48,042 nucleotides of DNA from an uncultured bacterium (lineage in GTDB: Bacteria; Bacteroidota; Bacteroidia; Chitinophagales; CAIODY01): positions 1 through 48,042 of the forward strand of contig CAIODY010000134.1 of the NCBI GenBank assembly GCA_903857255.1. Direction: 5' to 3'. This document shows, piece after piece, positions 14,902 through 23,476 of the stretch. Under the pieces are notes generated by a model. It was not told the DNA's origin. It worked only from the letters and a program-made list of their open reading frames with translations, and made no database searches. The translations under genes were made by a program, and so were the position numbers. Numbering within the stretch: position 1 is the first letter of the stretch; every line of letters starts with the position of its first letter.

Positions 14902-17139
14902 ATGTCAGCCGATATTAAAAAGTATATCAAGTATTTCTGGTTTGCTTACCTCGGAGCAATTTTGCTTTTTTGTTTGATATTATTGTTAGTGAATTTTGGT
15001 TTATTCGGCAAAATGCCCAACTGGCAAGAGTTAGAGAACCCAAAATCGGCTTTAGCCACCGAAGTAATTTCAACCGATGGCAAAGTATTGGGCAGATATT
15101 ATTTAGATGAAAACCGAACTAACGCTTCCTTAAACGAACTGAATTCCAACGTAGTGAATTGCCTGAAAGCCACCGAAGATGTACGATTTGATGAACACAG
15201 CGGCATAGATGTAAGAGGATTGATGAGAGCTGTTTTTGGATTGGGGCATGAGGGCGGCGCAAGCACTTTAACACAGCAGTTGGCAAAAAACATGTTCCAT
15301 ACTCGTGGCAGCAGCAAGCTGCTCGTGCCATTCAGCAAATTGAGAGAGTGGATAATTTCTATCAAATTAGAACGCCGTTATACCAAAATTGAAATACTGA
15401 ATTTGTATTTGAACACCGTACCATTTAGCGAAAATGCTTATGGCATCAAAACCGCTGCACAAACATTTTTCAGCAAACCTGTTGATTCATTAAAAGTGGA
15501 AGAAGCAGCGGTGTTGATTGGTATGTTGAAATCGCCCACAAAATATAATCCACATACACACCCCGATAATGCTAAAAACCGCCGCAACACAGTGTTGGAG
15601 CAAATGGTAAAATACGATTACCTGAAAAAAGAAGACTACGAAAAATTAAGAGAAAAGCCCATTGTATTAGCCTATAACAAATCAACCCACAACGAAGGTT
15701 TAGCACCCTACTTCCGTGAGTTTTTACGAATGGATTTGGCAAAATGGATTAAGGATAATCCCAAACCCGATGGCAGTTATTATGACCTGTATAAAGATGG
15801 ATTGAAAGTTTATACCACCATCAACAGCAAAATGCAAGAATATGCCGAAGAAGCTATGACAAAGCATTTGACCGAACATCAAAAATTATTTTTTGCACAA
15901 TACCGCAACAAAAATCCGTTTGAAGGACATCCTAACGAATGGAACAACGCTTATCATGGTTGCGACAGATACAGAGCTTTGAAAGCGCAAGGCATGAGTG
16001 AAGCCGACATTGAAGATAATTTTAAGCGGCACATCAAAATGAAAGTGTTCACTTGGGCTGGCGAAACTGATACGATTATGAGCCCATGGGATTCGATTAT
16101 TTATCATCGTGAATTTTTGCAGACAGGCTTTATGGTGATGGATGCTCAAACAGGTGAAATCAGAGCATGGGTGGGTGGCATCAATCATAAATATTTTCAG
16201 CTCGACCATGTGAATGTGAACACCAAAAGGCAGATTGGTTCTACATTTAAGCCATTTGTTTATACTGTGGCTATTGATAATGGTTGGTCGCCATGTATGC
16301 AAATACCCAACGAACCTGTGGTGTTTACTGCCTATAACAATTGGACACCAAAAAATTCGGATGGGAAATATGGCGGCTCGATGAATATGTTTAGAGGTTT
16401 GGCAAATTCGGTGAATTGTATCACTGCTTATTTAATGAAACAAATTGGTCCGCGACCTGTGGCTGAAATGGCGCACAAAATGGGTGTTACTTCACAAATT
16501 GACCCATTCCCAAGTATTTGTCTCGGAACACCTGATATATCGGTGTTTGAGATGGTGGGTGCTTATAGCACTTTTGCCAACAAAGGCATTTGCAGCAAAC
16601 CCATTTACATCACCCGAATTGAAGATAAATATGGCAATGTGATTAAAGAATTTGTGCCACAACAAACCGAAGTCATCAGCGACCAAACTGCTTATGTGAT
16701 GAATAAATTATTACAAGGCGTAGTGCAACATGGCACAGCTGTTCGCTTATTAAACTTAGGATTGAATTGCCAATTGGCTGGCAAAACAGGCACCACACAA
16801 GGACATACCGATGCTTGGTTCATGGGCATGACGCCGCAATTGGTGGGTGGTTGTTGGGTGGGTTGTGAAGACCCTATTTTGCATTTTACCAGCATGGCTG
16901 CCGGACAGGGCGCTGCTTCGGCTTTGCCAATTTGGGCTAATTTTTTGAAAAAAGCGTATGCCGACAAATCATTGAAGCTCGACAATGAAGCCACATTTCC
17001 AACACCCGAAACCGAATTAACCATCGAAATGGATTGTAGCCATTATAAAGGCGGCAGCACCAAACCAACCGAAGAAGCTGGCACACATGGCGGCGGCGGT
17101 GGCAACAGCGGCGATGATTATACGCCTGTGGAAGATTAA
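14902..17139 (+). CDS. Class A penicillin-binding protein 1A (bifunctional peptidoglycan synthase)
   Basis: 745 residues. One membrane helix (about 12-34) anchors a periplasmic glycosyltransferase domain (GT51) with EDVRFDEHSGID (Glu92 on), GGASTLTQQLAKN and IKLERRYTKIEILNLYLN. The transpeptidase domain follows, with STFK (Ser447 nucleophile), SVN (503-505) and KTGT (628-631). All catalytic motifs are present, so it should polymerise and cross-link peptidoglycan. The C-terminus has a Gly/Ser/Thr-rich tail. It is monocistronic in appearance, preceded by a TAACTTTG element and followed 58 bp later by purH. Confidence 0.95.
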   Translation: MSADIKKYIKYFWFAYLGAILLFCLILLLVNFGLFGKMPNWQELENPKSALATEVISTDGKVLGRYYLDENRTNASLNELNSNVVNCLKATEDVRFDEHSGIDVRGLMRAVFGLGHEGGASTLTQQLAKNMFHTRGSSKLLVPFSKLREWIISIKLERRYTKIEILNLYLNTVPFSENAYGIKTAAQTFFSKPVDSLKVEEAAVLIGMLKSPTKYNPHTHPDNAKNRRNTVLEQMVKYDYLKKEDYEKLREKPIVLAYNKSTHNEGLAPYFREFLRMDLAKWIKDNPKPDGSYYDLYKDGLKVYTTINSKMQEYAEEAMTKHLTEHQKLFFAQYRNKNPFEGHPNEWNNAYHGCDRYRALKAQGMSEADIEDNFKRHIKMKVFTWAGETDTIMSPWDSIIYHREFLQTGFMVMDAQTGEIRAWVGGINHKYFQLDHVNVNTKRQIGSTFKPFVYTVAIDNGWSPCMQIPNEPVVFTAYNNWTPKNSDGKYGGSMNMFRGLANSVNCITAYLMKQIGPRPVAEMAHKMGVTSQIDPFPSICLGTPDISVFEMVGAYSTFANKGICSKPIYITRIEDKYGNVIKEFVPQQTEVISDQTAYVMNKLLQGVVQHGTAVRLLNLGLNCQLAGKTGTTQGHTDAWFMGMTPQLVGGCWVGCEDPILHFTSMAAGQGAASALPIWANFLKKAYADKSLKLDNEATFPTPETELTIEMDCSHYKGGSTKPTEEAGTHGGGGGNSGDDYTPVED

Positions 17140-17167
17140 TTTCTTTTTATTTCCTGCTTTATTACCT

Positions 17168-17175
17168 TACCTTCG
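17168..17175 (+). promoter_or_regulatory. Putative -7 element for purH
   Basis: TACCTTCG resembles TAnnTTTG (one mismatch) 22 bases before the purH start. Confidence 0.35.
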
Positions 17176-17197
17176 CACTCCCAAAAAATTATTTTGA

Positions 17198-18715
17198 ATG
17201 AGCGAAAGAAAAATTAATTCCATCCTGATTTCTGTTTTTGATAAAGAAGGTTTAGATACGATTTTAGAAAAACTAAATGAGCAGCAAATAAAAATTTATT
17301 CCACTGGCGGCACTTACGAATTTATTCGCAACAAAGGTTTTAATGCCATTGAAGTAGAAAGCGTAACTGGCTACCCATCTATATTTGGTGGCAGGGTAAA
17401 AACTTTGCATCCTGCTATTTTTGGTGGCATTTTATCACGAAGAAATAATGCACAAGACAAAGATGAGTTGGAAAAATATGGCATCCCGATGATTGATTGT
17501 GTGGTGGTTGATTTGTATCCGTTTGAAAAAACAGTGGCTGCTCACAACTCCCTCTCTGTTGGAGAGGGTCGGGGTGAGGTTGATGAAGCAATTATAGAAA
17601 AGATTGACATTGGCGGCATTTCATTGATTCGTGGCGCAGCAAAAAACTTTAATGATGTAGTAATCATCGCATCCAAAGCGCATTACAAGTCTTTAGAAAA
17701 TATTTTAGCTAACCAAAATGGTTCATCCACTTTAGCACAACGCAAACATTTAGCTGCCGAAGCATTTGGCGTTACCTCACATTATGATACAGCGATTCAC
17801 AACTGGTTTAACCCCGGCACAATTTTAAGATACGGCGAAAACCCTCATCAGCAAGGCTTTTTCAAAGGTGATTTAACAGAATTGTTTGAGCAACTCAACG
17901 GCAAAGAAATTTCTTACAACAACTTACTCGACATGGATGCCGCCATGGGCTTGATTGTAGAGTTCAGCAAACCAACGGTTGCCATTTTAAAACACAACAA
18001 TGCTTGCGGTTGTGCAAGTGCTTCAACTATTTGCGAAGCTTGGAAACGTGCATTGGCAGGCGACCCTGTGGCTGCGTTTGGTGGAGTAGTAATTTGCAAT
18101 GGACATGTTGATTTAAAAACTGCCGAAGAAATTCACAAAGTTTTTATCGAAGTTTTAATCGCACCAAGTTATGATGATGATGCTTTGGCTTTATTGAAAG
18201 AAAAAAAGAATCGCATCATTTTGAAACAGAAAAAACTATACGTGCCGCAAAATAAAACTACACGAACAACCTTGAATGGCGCATTGGTGCAGGATTACAA
18301 CAATCGTGTAATCACTGAAGCTGATTTTAATTATTGCACCAACAGCAAACCAACTACTGACGAAATCAAAGATTTATTGTTTGCCAACATCATCAACAAG
18401 CATTTAAAATCGAATGCTATTACGTTAGTAAAGAACGAACAATTAATTGGCAGCGGTTGTGGTCAAACCAGCCGCATTGACGCTTTGAAAGGAGCGATTG
18501 AAAAAGCTAAAAATTTTGGTTTCGATTTAAGAGGTGCTGTGATGGCAAGCGATGCGTTTTTTCCTTTCCCTGATTGTGTGCAAGTGGCGCATGAAGCAGG
18601 CATCAGCGCTGTGATTCAGCCTGGTGGTTCGGTAAAAGATAAAGAAAGTGTTGATTATTGCAACGCCAATAATTTAGCGATGGTGATGACTGGTGTTAGG
18701 CATTTTAAACATTAA
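17198..18715 (+). CDS. purH: Bifunctional AICAR formyltransferase / IMP cyclohydrolase
   Basis: 505 residues catalysing the last two steps of de novo IMP synthesis. The N-terminal cyclohydrolase (MGS-like) part shows ILISVFDKEGLD, YSTGGTYEFI, SVTGYPSIFGGRVKTLHP and KIDIGGISLIRGAAKNF. The C-terminal transformylase shows LRYGENPHQQG, LKHNNACGCA, GCGQTSRIDA, and SDAFFPFPD with a GVRHFKH end. Residues ~116-128 (HNSLSVGEGRGEV) are not part of the family pattern; they are encoded by a dispersed palindromic repeat that was inserted in frame. All catalytic motifs remain, so the enzyme is probably active. Confidence 0.97.
   Translation: MSERKINSILISVFDKEGLDTILEKLNEQQIKIYSTGGTYEFIRNKGFNAIEVESVTGYPSIFGGRVKTLHPAIFGGILSRRNNAQDKDELEKYGIPMIDCVVVDLYPFEKTVAAHNSLSVGEGRGEVDEAIIEKIDIGGISLIRGAAKNFNDVVIIASKAHYKSLENILANQNGSSTLAQRKHLAAEAFGVTSHYDTAIHNWFNPGTILRYGENPHQQGFFKGDLTELFEQLNGKEISYNNLLDMDAAMGLIVEFSKPTVAILKHNNACGCASASTICEAWKRALAGDPVAAFGGVVICNGHVDLKTAEEIHKVFIEVLIAPSYDDDALALLKEKKNRIILKQKKLYVPQNKTTRTTLNGALVQDYNNRVITEADFNYCTNSKPTTDEIKDLLFANIINKHLKSNAITLVKNEQLIGSGCGQTSRIDALKGAIEKAKNFGFDLRGAVMASDAFFPFPDCVQVAHEAGISAVIQPGGSVKDKESVDYCNANNLAMVMTGVRHFKH
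17548..17580 (+). repeat. Dispersed palindrome inserted in frame in purH
   Basis: CTCCCTCTCTGTTGGAGAGGG followed by TCGGGGTGAGGT matches 13382-13414 with a few substitutions. It is a GAGAGGG/CCCTCTC hairpin element, here translated as SLSVGEGRGEV between the conserved FEKTVA and EAIIEKIDIGG segments. Confidence 0.85.
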
Positions 18716-18769
18716 AATTTCTTCACAAAAATCAAGTTGTTAAATTTCAAAACATCGGGGCAAAAGGCT

Positions 18770-18777
18770 TATATTTG
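18770..18777 (+). promoter_or_regulatory. Putative -7 element for small lipoprotein genes
   Basis: TATATTTG matches TAnnTTTG, 27 bases upstream of the start at 18805. Confidence 0.5.
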
Positions 18778-18804
18778 TCCTTCAAAAAAAAATAACAAAT
18801 TAAC

Positions 18805-19047
18805 ATGAAACAAACTTTATTAGTTGCCATTGTTGCCATCGGGTTTGGCACAATGTTATCATGCAACCAAATGGCAAACGCCCCTATTGGTGCAGATTTA
18901 GACAAAAAAATTGATTCTATCAAACAAGCAAAGCTTGAAAAAATGACATCCGATATGGATAGCATTTGCAAAATGAAAATGAAAACTGTAGTAATGGAAA
19001 AAGCAGATTCAATTGCTAAAGCCATGAAAGAAACTAAACACAGTTAA
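18805..19047 (+). CDS. Small putative lipoprotein
   Basis: 80 residues. Lipoprotein signal with lipobox TMLSC (Cys20), then a charged helical region (DKKIDSIKQAKLEKMTSDMDSICKMKMK) rich in Lys and Met, likely a short coiled coil. No known domain is recognised. It is followed 27 bp later by another small lipoprotein of similar design, and both end at the terminator 19512-19542; they probably form one transcript. Confidence 0.75.
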   Translation: MKQTLLVAIVAIGFGTMLSCNQMANAPIGADLDKKIDSIKQAKLEKMTSDMDSICKMKMKTVVMEKADSIAKAMKETKHS

Positions 19048-19074
19048 TTAACCTAAACAACAATTTATTTTATC

Positions 19075-19491
19075 ATGAAAAAAATATCATTCATCATCGT
19101 ATGCGGTGCAATTGCTTTTGCTTCTTGCAAAAATGGCGCTAATGTAGATACTACTAAACAACAAGCACATATTGATTCAGTTGTCAACGCATTTTTAGAT
19201 ACACAAAAAGCTACTTTGCAAAAAAATTGCGATGACAATATTATGCAAGCTGCACAAGACAGTGCTAAAGAAATTTTAGAAAACGAAAAGAAAATGGGTA
19301 TGCACCATTGGGCACCTAAACCAGTTGTGAAAAAAGTAGAGCCAAAATCTACAACACCAACAATTTCAAATAGACCTGGTGCTTCAAATCAAACACAGGG
19401 CACAATTTCAAATAGACCTGGTGCCTCAAATAATCCAAACACTTCTTCGGGAGCAGTTAATACTATCAAAAAACGCCCAGGAGCAAACTAG
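19075..19491 (+). CDS. Small putative lipoprotein with Asn-Arg-Pro-Gly repeats
   Basis: 138 residues. Lipobox AFASC (Cys18), then a helical charged region similar in style to the preceding gene (QQAHIDSVVNAFLDTQKATL). The C-terminal ~55 residues are a low-complexity Pro/Ser/Asn/Thr tail with the repeated motif TISNRPGASN (twice) and a final KKRPGAN, possibly a cell-wall- or matrix-binding tail. Function is unknown. It is the second gene of a two-gene unit closed by a strong terminator. Confidence 0.75.
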   Translation: MKKISFIIVCGAIAFASCKNGANVDTTKQQAHIDSVVNAFLDTQKATLQKNCDDNIMQAAQDSAKEILENEKKMGMHHWAPKPVVKKVEPKSTTPTISNRPGASNQTQGTISNRPGASNNPNTSSGAVNTIKKRPGAN

Positions 19492-19511
19492 TTTTTATCT
19501 TGTATCTTAAT

Positions 19512-19542
19512 AAAAAAGCCAACTATTTTAGTTGGCTTTTTT
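19512..19542 (+). terminator. Intrinsic terminator
   Basis: AAAAAAGCCAACTA (19512-19525), loop TTT, TAGTTGGCTTTTTT (19529-19542). Perfect 14-bp stem with A/T flanks that could work in both directions. Confidence 0.95.
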
Positions 19543-19568
19543 ATTTTTGTTTATTTAACTTTTAAAAG

Positions 19569-19605
19569 AAAAGGGAGACAAACTATCTTGATTTATCCCC
19601 CTTTT
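19569..19605 (-). terminator. Possible terminator for the reverse lipoprotein gene
   Basis: AAAAGGG (19569-19575) can pair with CCCTTTT (19599-19605), giving, on the minus strand, a stem followed by a T-rich stretch. The stem is short and the loop long. Confidence 0.35.
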
Positions 19606-19627
19606 TATAAATAAAAAATCTTAAAAT

Positions 19628-20143
19628 TTACTGTTTGATAATTGTTGAAGTTGTGCAAGTATCACGAGCACCTGCTGCGTCTTTTACAATGTAATTAGAG
19701 GTGATTTTGGTTCCGTCTGTGCTTATTGAACCACCGCCCGACATAATAGTATAACCATTTTGAGTTTGAGCGTCAATAGTGAAAGTAGATGTGCTGCTAA
19801 GCGTACATGAAAATTGTGCAGATGTACCTAAGCCACCCATGTTTGTAATATAAAACACAACTGGATTAGTAGACGATTTAGAAATAGCACCATTCCAATT
19901 ATAAGTTCCAGAAGTACAAACATCAGTACCTTTCCAATTCGCTACATATTTAGTAACCCATGCTGTGCTACAAGTAGCATCTTCATAACCAGAAGCGCAA
20001 GAGCAATTGCCATCAGCGCAAACACCACCATTGTTACATACAACATTTTTACAAGGGTCAGTTTTACAAGAGTTGAAATACAAAACGGAAGATACCGTTA
20101 AAAAAGTTGCGGCTGCAAAAGCCAAGAATTTAATTCTTTTCAT
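19628..20143 (-). CDS. Putative lipoprotein with EGF-like cysteine module
   Basis: 171 residues. The signal MKRIKFLAFAAATFLTVSSV ends in a lipobox-like YFNSC (Cys26). Residues 31-58 form an EGF-like cysteine pattern (CKNVVCNNGGVCADGNCSC...C), an arrangement frequent in Bacteroidota surface lipoproteins. The remaining ~110 residues are beta-rich and Ser/Thr/Gly-rich, with paired cysteines (FSCTL, DTCTTS). Probable surface lipoprotein; no enzymatic signature. Its promoter lies just upstream (20192-20221). Confidence 0.8.
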   Translation of the reverse strand: MKRIKFLAFAAATFLTVSSVLYFNSCKTDPCKNVVCNNGGVCADGNCSCASGYEDATCSTAWVTKYVANWKGTDVCTSGTYNWNGAISKSSTNPVVFYITNMGGLGTSAQFSCTLSSTSTFTIDAQTQNGYTIMSGGGSISTDGTKITSNYIVKDAAGARDTCTTSTIIKQ

Positions 20144-20191
20144 GTTTGTGATTGTTTATTTTTGTTTGATTGTTTATTTTTTTTCGGATGG

Positions 20192-20221
20192 CAAATTTAA
20201 GTAAACCTTTTTGAAAAACAA
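20192..20221 (-). promoter_or_regulatory. Putative promoter of the EGF-like lipoprotein gene
   Basis: On the minus strand a TTG (20219-20221) is followed after 19 bases by TAAATTTG (20192-20199). Both elements and the spacing match the Bacteroidota TTG / TAnnTTTG consensus. Confidence 0.65.
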
Positions 20222-20297
20222 TTAATCGAATAGCTATTTAACAATTGTTGTTTTTAAAAATTAACATTTATTCATTACAATTAGAGTAAACACCTTA

Positions 20298-20328
20298 TTG
20301 TGTGTGTCAGAATAATGAAGTACGTTTG
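20298..20328 (+). promoter_or_regulatory. Putative promoter of the pnt operon
   Basis: TTG (20298-20300), 20-base spacer, TACGTTTG (20321-20328). It fits the Bacteroidota housekeeping consensus and lies 31 bases before the pntAA start. Confidence 0.65.
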
Positions 20329-20359
20329 CTACTCATTTTTATAACCTCCTAATCAACCA

Positions 20360-21481
20360 ATGACCATAGGAATTTTAAAAGAACAAGCCCCCGAAAATCG
20401 TGTGGCTGTTTTGCCCGAAAGTGCCGCTGCTTTCATCAAATTAAATGCTCAAATTGCTGTAGAACAAGGTGCTGGAAACAACGCCTCTACTGCTGATGCT
20501 GATTATACAGCCGCTGGTGCAAAAATTTTATCTCGTGATGAAATCCTTTCGCAATCGGATATTGTAATCAGTATAAATGGTGTAGAAGAAGCTGATTTTG
20601 GTAAATTAAAAAACGGAGCAATTCTCGTTGGGCAATATTTACCATTGTATAATGGTGCAAAAATGAAAACCATTGCTGCCAAAGGAATCACCTTATTCAG
20701 CATGGATATGTTGCCACGAACCACTCGTGGGCAAGCGATGGATGTGCTTTCATCACAAGCCAACTTAGCTGGCTACAAAGCAGTAGTGTTGGCGGCTACG
20801 CATTATCCAAAATTATTTCCGATGTTAATGACGGCGGCTGGAACTATCACTCCTGCCAAAGTAATGATTATAGGTGCTGGTGTAGCTGGTTTGCAAGCGA
20901 TTGCCACAGCAAAACGTTTAGGCGCACAGGTAGAAGCATTTGATACCCGACCTGCTGTAAAAGAAGAATGTCAATCATTAGGTGCTAAATTTATAGAAGT
21001 AGAGGGCGCTGCCGACGCTTCAAAAGCTGGCGGATACGCTGTTGAGCAAAGTGCTGAATTTATCGCTCGTCAAAAAGCCAAGATTCACGAACATGCTTCA
21101 AAGGCTGATATTATAATAACTACAGCACAAATCCCTGGAAGAAAAGCGCCATTGTTGGTTGAAAAAACTACCGTTGATGCTATGAAACCAGGCAGTGTGA
21201 TTGTTGATTTAGCTGCTTCGACAGGTGGAAATTGCGAATTAACTAAAGACCGTGAAATTGTAATTTATAATGGCGTAAAAATTATTGGTAACTCCAACTT
21301 GGCTTCGGATACGGCTTTAGATGCAAGCAAGTTGTACGGAAAAAATTTAGTCAACTTTTTAAAATTGATTATTAATAAAGAAGGCGGCATTAATTTAAAC
21401 TGGGAAGACGATTTGGTAAAAGGTACCTGCATTACACATGGCGGCAATGTTACCAATGAAAAAGTAGCTGCTGCTAACTAA
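20360..21481 (+). CDS. pntAA: NAD(P) transhydrogenase subunit alpha part 1
   Basis: 373 residues, the cytoplasmic NAD(H)-binding domain I of proton-translocating transhydrogenase. It shows the N-terminal IGILKEQAPENRVAVLPES, PRTTRGQAMDVLSSQANLAGYKAV, and the Rossmann fingerprint GAGVAG (172-177), with EAFDTRPAVKEECQSLGAKF after it. It ends before the membrane domain, as in species with a split alpha subunit. pntAB and pntB follow in the same direction. Together they couple NADH oxidation to NADP+ reduction using the proton gradient. Confidence 0.96.
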   Translation: MTIGILKEQAPENRVAVLPESAAAFIKLNAQIAVEQGAGNNASTADADYTAAGAKILSRDEILSQSDIVISINGVEEADFGKLKNGAILVGQYLPLYNGAKMKTIAAKGITLFSMDMLPRTTRGQAMDVLSSQANLAGYKAVVLAATHYPKLFPMLMTAAGTITPAKVMIIGAGVAGLQAIATAKRLGAQVEAFDTRPAVKEECQSLGAKFIEVEGAADASKAGGYAVEQSAEFIARQKAKIHEHASKADIIITTAQIPGRKAPLLVEKTTVDAMKPGSVIVDLAASTGGNCELTKDREIVIYNGVKIIGNSNLASDTALDASKLYGKNLVNFLKLIINKEGGINLNWEDDLVKGTCITHGGNVTNEKVAAAN

Positions 21482-21512
21482 AAACTCAACATTAAAAACT
21501 AACAACTAACAC

Positions 21513-21827
21513 ATGGATTTTATAACAGAACTTTTTTCGCAAGACGTAAACGTAAGAATGTTGTACATCATCATTCTTTCAATTTTCGTAGGTATTGAAG
21601 TAATCGAAAAAGTACCAACAATTTTGCATACACCATTAATGAGTGGTGCAAATGCCATACATGGTGTGGTAATTATCGGCTCTATTATCGTCATGGGTAA
21701 AGCTGCTGAAGGAGATTGGTTAGTACAAATTTTAGGATTCTTAGCCGTTGTGTTTGGAACATTGAATGTGGTTGGTGGATTTGTGGTAACGGATAGAATG
21801 TTGGAATTGTTTAAAAAGAAAAAATAA
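21513..21827 (+). CDS. pntAB: NAD(P) transhydrogenase subunit alpha part 2 (membrane)
   Basis: 104 residues with several membrane helices (MLYIIILSIFVGIEVIEKV, GVVIIGSIIVMG, ILGFLAVVFGTLNVVGGFVV). VGGFVVTDRMLEMF-type ending (here GGFVVTDRMLELFKKKK) is characteristic of PntAB. It forms part of the proton channel together with the membrane part of PntB. It begins 31 bp after pntAA and is normal in size for the split form. Confidence 0.95.
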   Translation: MDFITELFSQDVNVRMLYIIILSIFVGIEVIEKVPTILHTPLMSGANAIHGVVIIGSIIVMGKAAEGDWLVQILGFLAVVFGTLNVVGGFVVTDRMLELFKKKK

Positions 21828-21931
21828 ACATCGTTAATTGTTAATCGTTAATTGTTATTGGGAAATACAGTTTTCGGTTTTCAATTTTAACTCACCTATT
21901 AACAAATAACTATTAACAAATAACTTTTTCA
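21828..21931. repeat. Simple AT-rich repeats in the pntAB-pntB spacer
   Basis: The 104-bp spacer holds two copies of CGTTAATTGTTA-type words and two of TTAACAAATAACT. They resemble the short spacer repeats in the ATP synthase operon and have no evident function. Confidence 0.6.
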
Positions 21932-23356
21932 ATGAGCAATTACGCACTATTAAACATTTGCTACGTCATCGGAAGCCTTGGATTTATCATTGGCTTAAAA
22001 ATGTTATCAAAGCCCGAAACAGCCCGAAAAGGTAACTTGGTAGCGGCTTTTGGAATGGGCATCGCCATTTTCGGCACCATATTTTTGTATGAATTTAAAA
22101 GCGATGATGGCACTACAAAACATCTTGGCAACTTAATCTGGATTTTTGCAGGAATGATAGTAGGCACAATACTCGGTACTGTTTCAGCCAAAAAAGTTCA
22201 GATGACTGCCATGCCTCAAATGGTTTCCATCTTTAATGGTATGGGCGGTTTGTGTGCTGCATTAATTGGTATCATTGAGTTTCGACATGTGTTACATACT
22301 ATTGGCGAAGGTTCGTTGATGAATGGAAACACCATCACTATTATTTTAGGAATGATTATCGGCTCGGTTTCATTTGCTGGTTCGGTGATTGCATTTTTAA
22401 AATTGAATGGCAACCTGAATGATTATTCATTTAAAGGACAAACATTTTTCAACTTGTTTTTCTTGGTAGCAGTTTTCGCTGTTGCAGGATTTATGTTGAA
22501 CGGAAATGTTGAATCAGCGCACCTGATGATGTATGTTGTTTTTGGAATGGCTTGCATTTATGGTATTTCATTCGTGATGCCCATCGGCGGCGCAGATATG
22601 CCTGTTGTAATTTCTTTACTGAACTCATTTACTGGTGTGGCGGCGGCTTTCGGCGGCTTTTTATATCACAACCAAGTGATGTTGACTGGCGGAATTTTAG
22701 TTGGTGCGGCTGGAACGCTCTTAACTATTTTGATGTGCAAAGCCATGAATCGTTCATTGCTCAATGTCATCATTGGTTCGTTTGGAGGTGGCTCTGCCAC
22801 TGCTATTACAGGCGAAGGCGGCGGCACGATAAAAGAAATTTCGGTGGGTGATGCAGCTATCAACATGAGTTACTCGAAAAAAGTAATCATCGTGCCAGGC
22901 TACGGCTTAGCAGTGGCGCAGGCTCAACACATTTGTCATGAATTAGAAAAACAATTAGAAGAAAAAGGGGTGGAAGTAAAATACGCCATTCATCCAGTAG
23001 CAGGGCGTATGCCTGGTCACATGAACGTATTGTTGGCTGAAGCTGATGTGAGCTACGATAAATTATTAGAAATGGATGCGGCGAATGATGAATTTGCAAC
23101 CACTGATGTAGTGTTAATTTTAGGCGCAAATGACGTAGTAAATCCTGCGGCGAAAACAAATCCTGCTTCGCCAATTTATGGTATGCCGATATTAGAAGTT
23201 GAAAAAGCAAAAACTGTTATCGTGAACAAACGCTCGATGAATAAAGGTTATGCAGGTATTGACAATGAATTATTCTACGGCAACAAAACCCGAATGTTAT
23301 TCGGCGATGCGAAAAAAATGTTGGGTGAGTTAGTGAATGAAGTGAAAGCGAATTAA
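21932..23356 (+). CDS. pntB: NAD(P) transhydrogenase subunit beta
   Basis: 474 residues. The N-terminal ~270 residues contain multiple membrane helices of domain II; the C-terminal ~180 are the NADP(H)-binding domain III with VIIVPGYGLAVAQAQH, YAIHPVAGRMPGHMNVLLAEADVSYD, DVVLILGANDVVNPAA and NKRSMNKGYAGIDNELFY. All are family signatures. It is the last gene of the pnt operon and is followed by an intrinsic terminator. Length and motifs indicate an intact enzyme. Confidence 0.97.
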   Translation: MSNYALLNICYVIGSLGFIIGLKMLSKPETARKGNLVAAFGMGIAIFGTIFLYEFKSDDGTTKHLGNLIWIFAGMIVGTILGTVSAKKVQMTAMPQMVSIFNGMGGLCAALIGIIEFRHVLHTIGEGSLMNGNTITIILGMIIGSVSFAGSVIAFLKLNGNLNDYSFKGQTFFNLFFLVAVFAVAGFMLNGNVESAHLMMYVVFGMACIYGISFVMPIGGADMPVVISLLNSFTGVAAAFGGFLYHNQVMLTGGILVGAAGTLLTILMCKAMNRSLLNVIIGSFGGGSATAITGEGGGTIKEISVGDAAINMSYSKKVIIVPGYGLAVAQAQHICHELEKQLEEKGVEVKYAIHPVAGRMPGHMNVLLAEADVSYDKLLEMDAANDEFATTDVVLILGANDVVNPAAKTNPASPIYGMPILEVEKAKTVIVNKRSMNKGYAGIDNELFYGNKTRMLFGDAKKMLGELVNEVKAN

Positions 23357-23396
23357 TTTGTAGAGCCGCACAATTGTGCGACTTTATCAAAATACA

Positions 23397-23434
23397 AAAT
23401 CCTGAAACGCTGAAAAGTGTTTCGGGATTTTTTT
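23397..23434 (+). terminator. Intrinsic terminator of the pnt operon
   Basis: AAATCCTGAAAC (23397-23408) pairs with GTTTCGGGATTT (23419-23430, one wobble), followed by T4. The stem is almost identical to 14762-14800. Confidence 0.92.
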
Positions 23435-23452
23435 ATTTATAAAAACAATTTT

Positions 23453-23460
23453 TACTTTTG
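23453..23460 (+). promoter_or_regulatory. Putative -7 element
   Basis: TACTTTTG matches TAnnTTTG, 16 bases before the start at 23477. The spacing to the ATG implies a very short leader. Confidence 0.45.
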
Positions 23461-23476
23461 ATAAAAATCAAACCAA

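Noticed and set aside
20341-20359. AACCTCCT before pntAA as a ribosome site
   Set aside because: It is the complement of a Shine-Dalgarno sequence, not the sequence itself; no other gene here uses one.
22552-22851. Alternative frame within pntB
   Set aside because: Lies wholly inside the conserved pntB frame.
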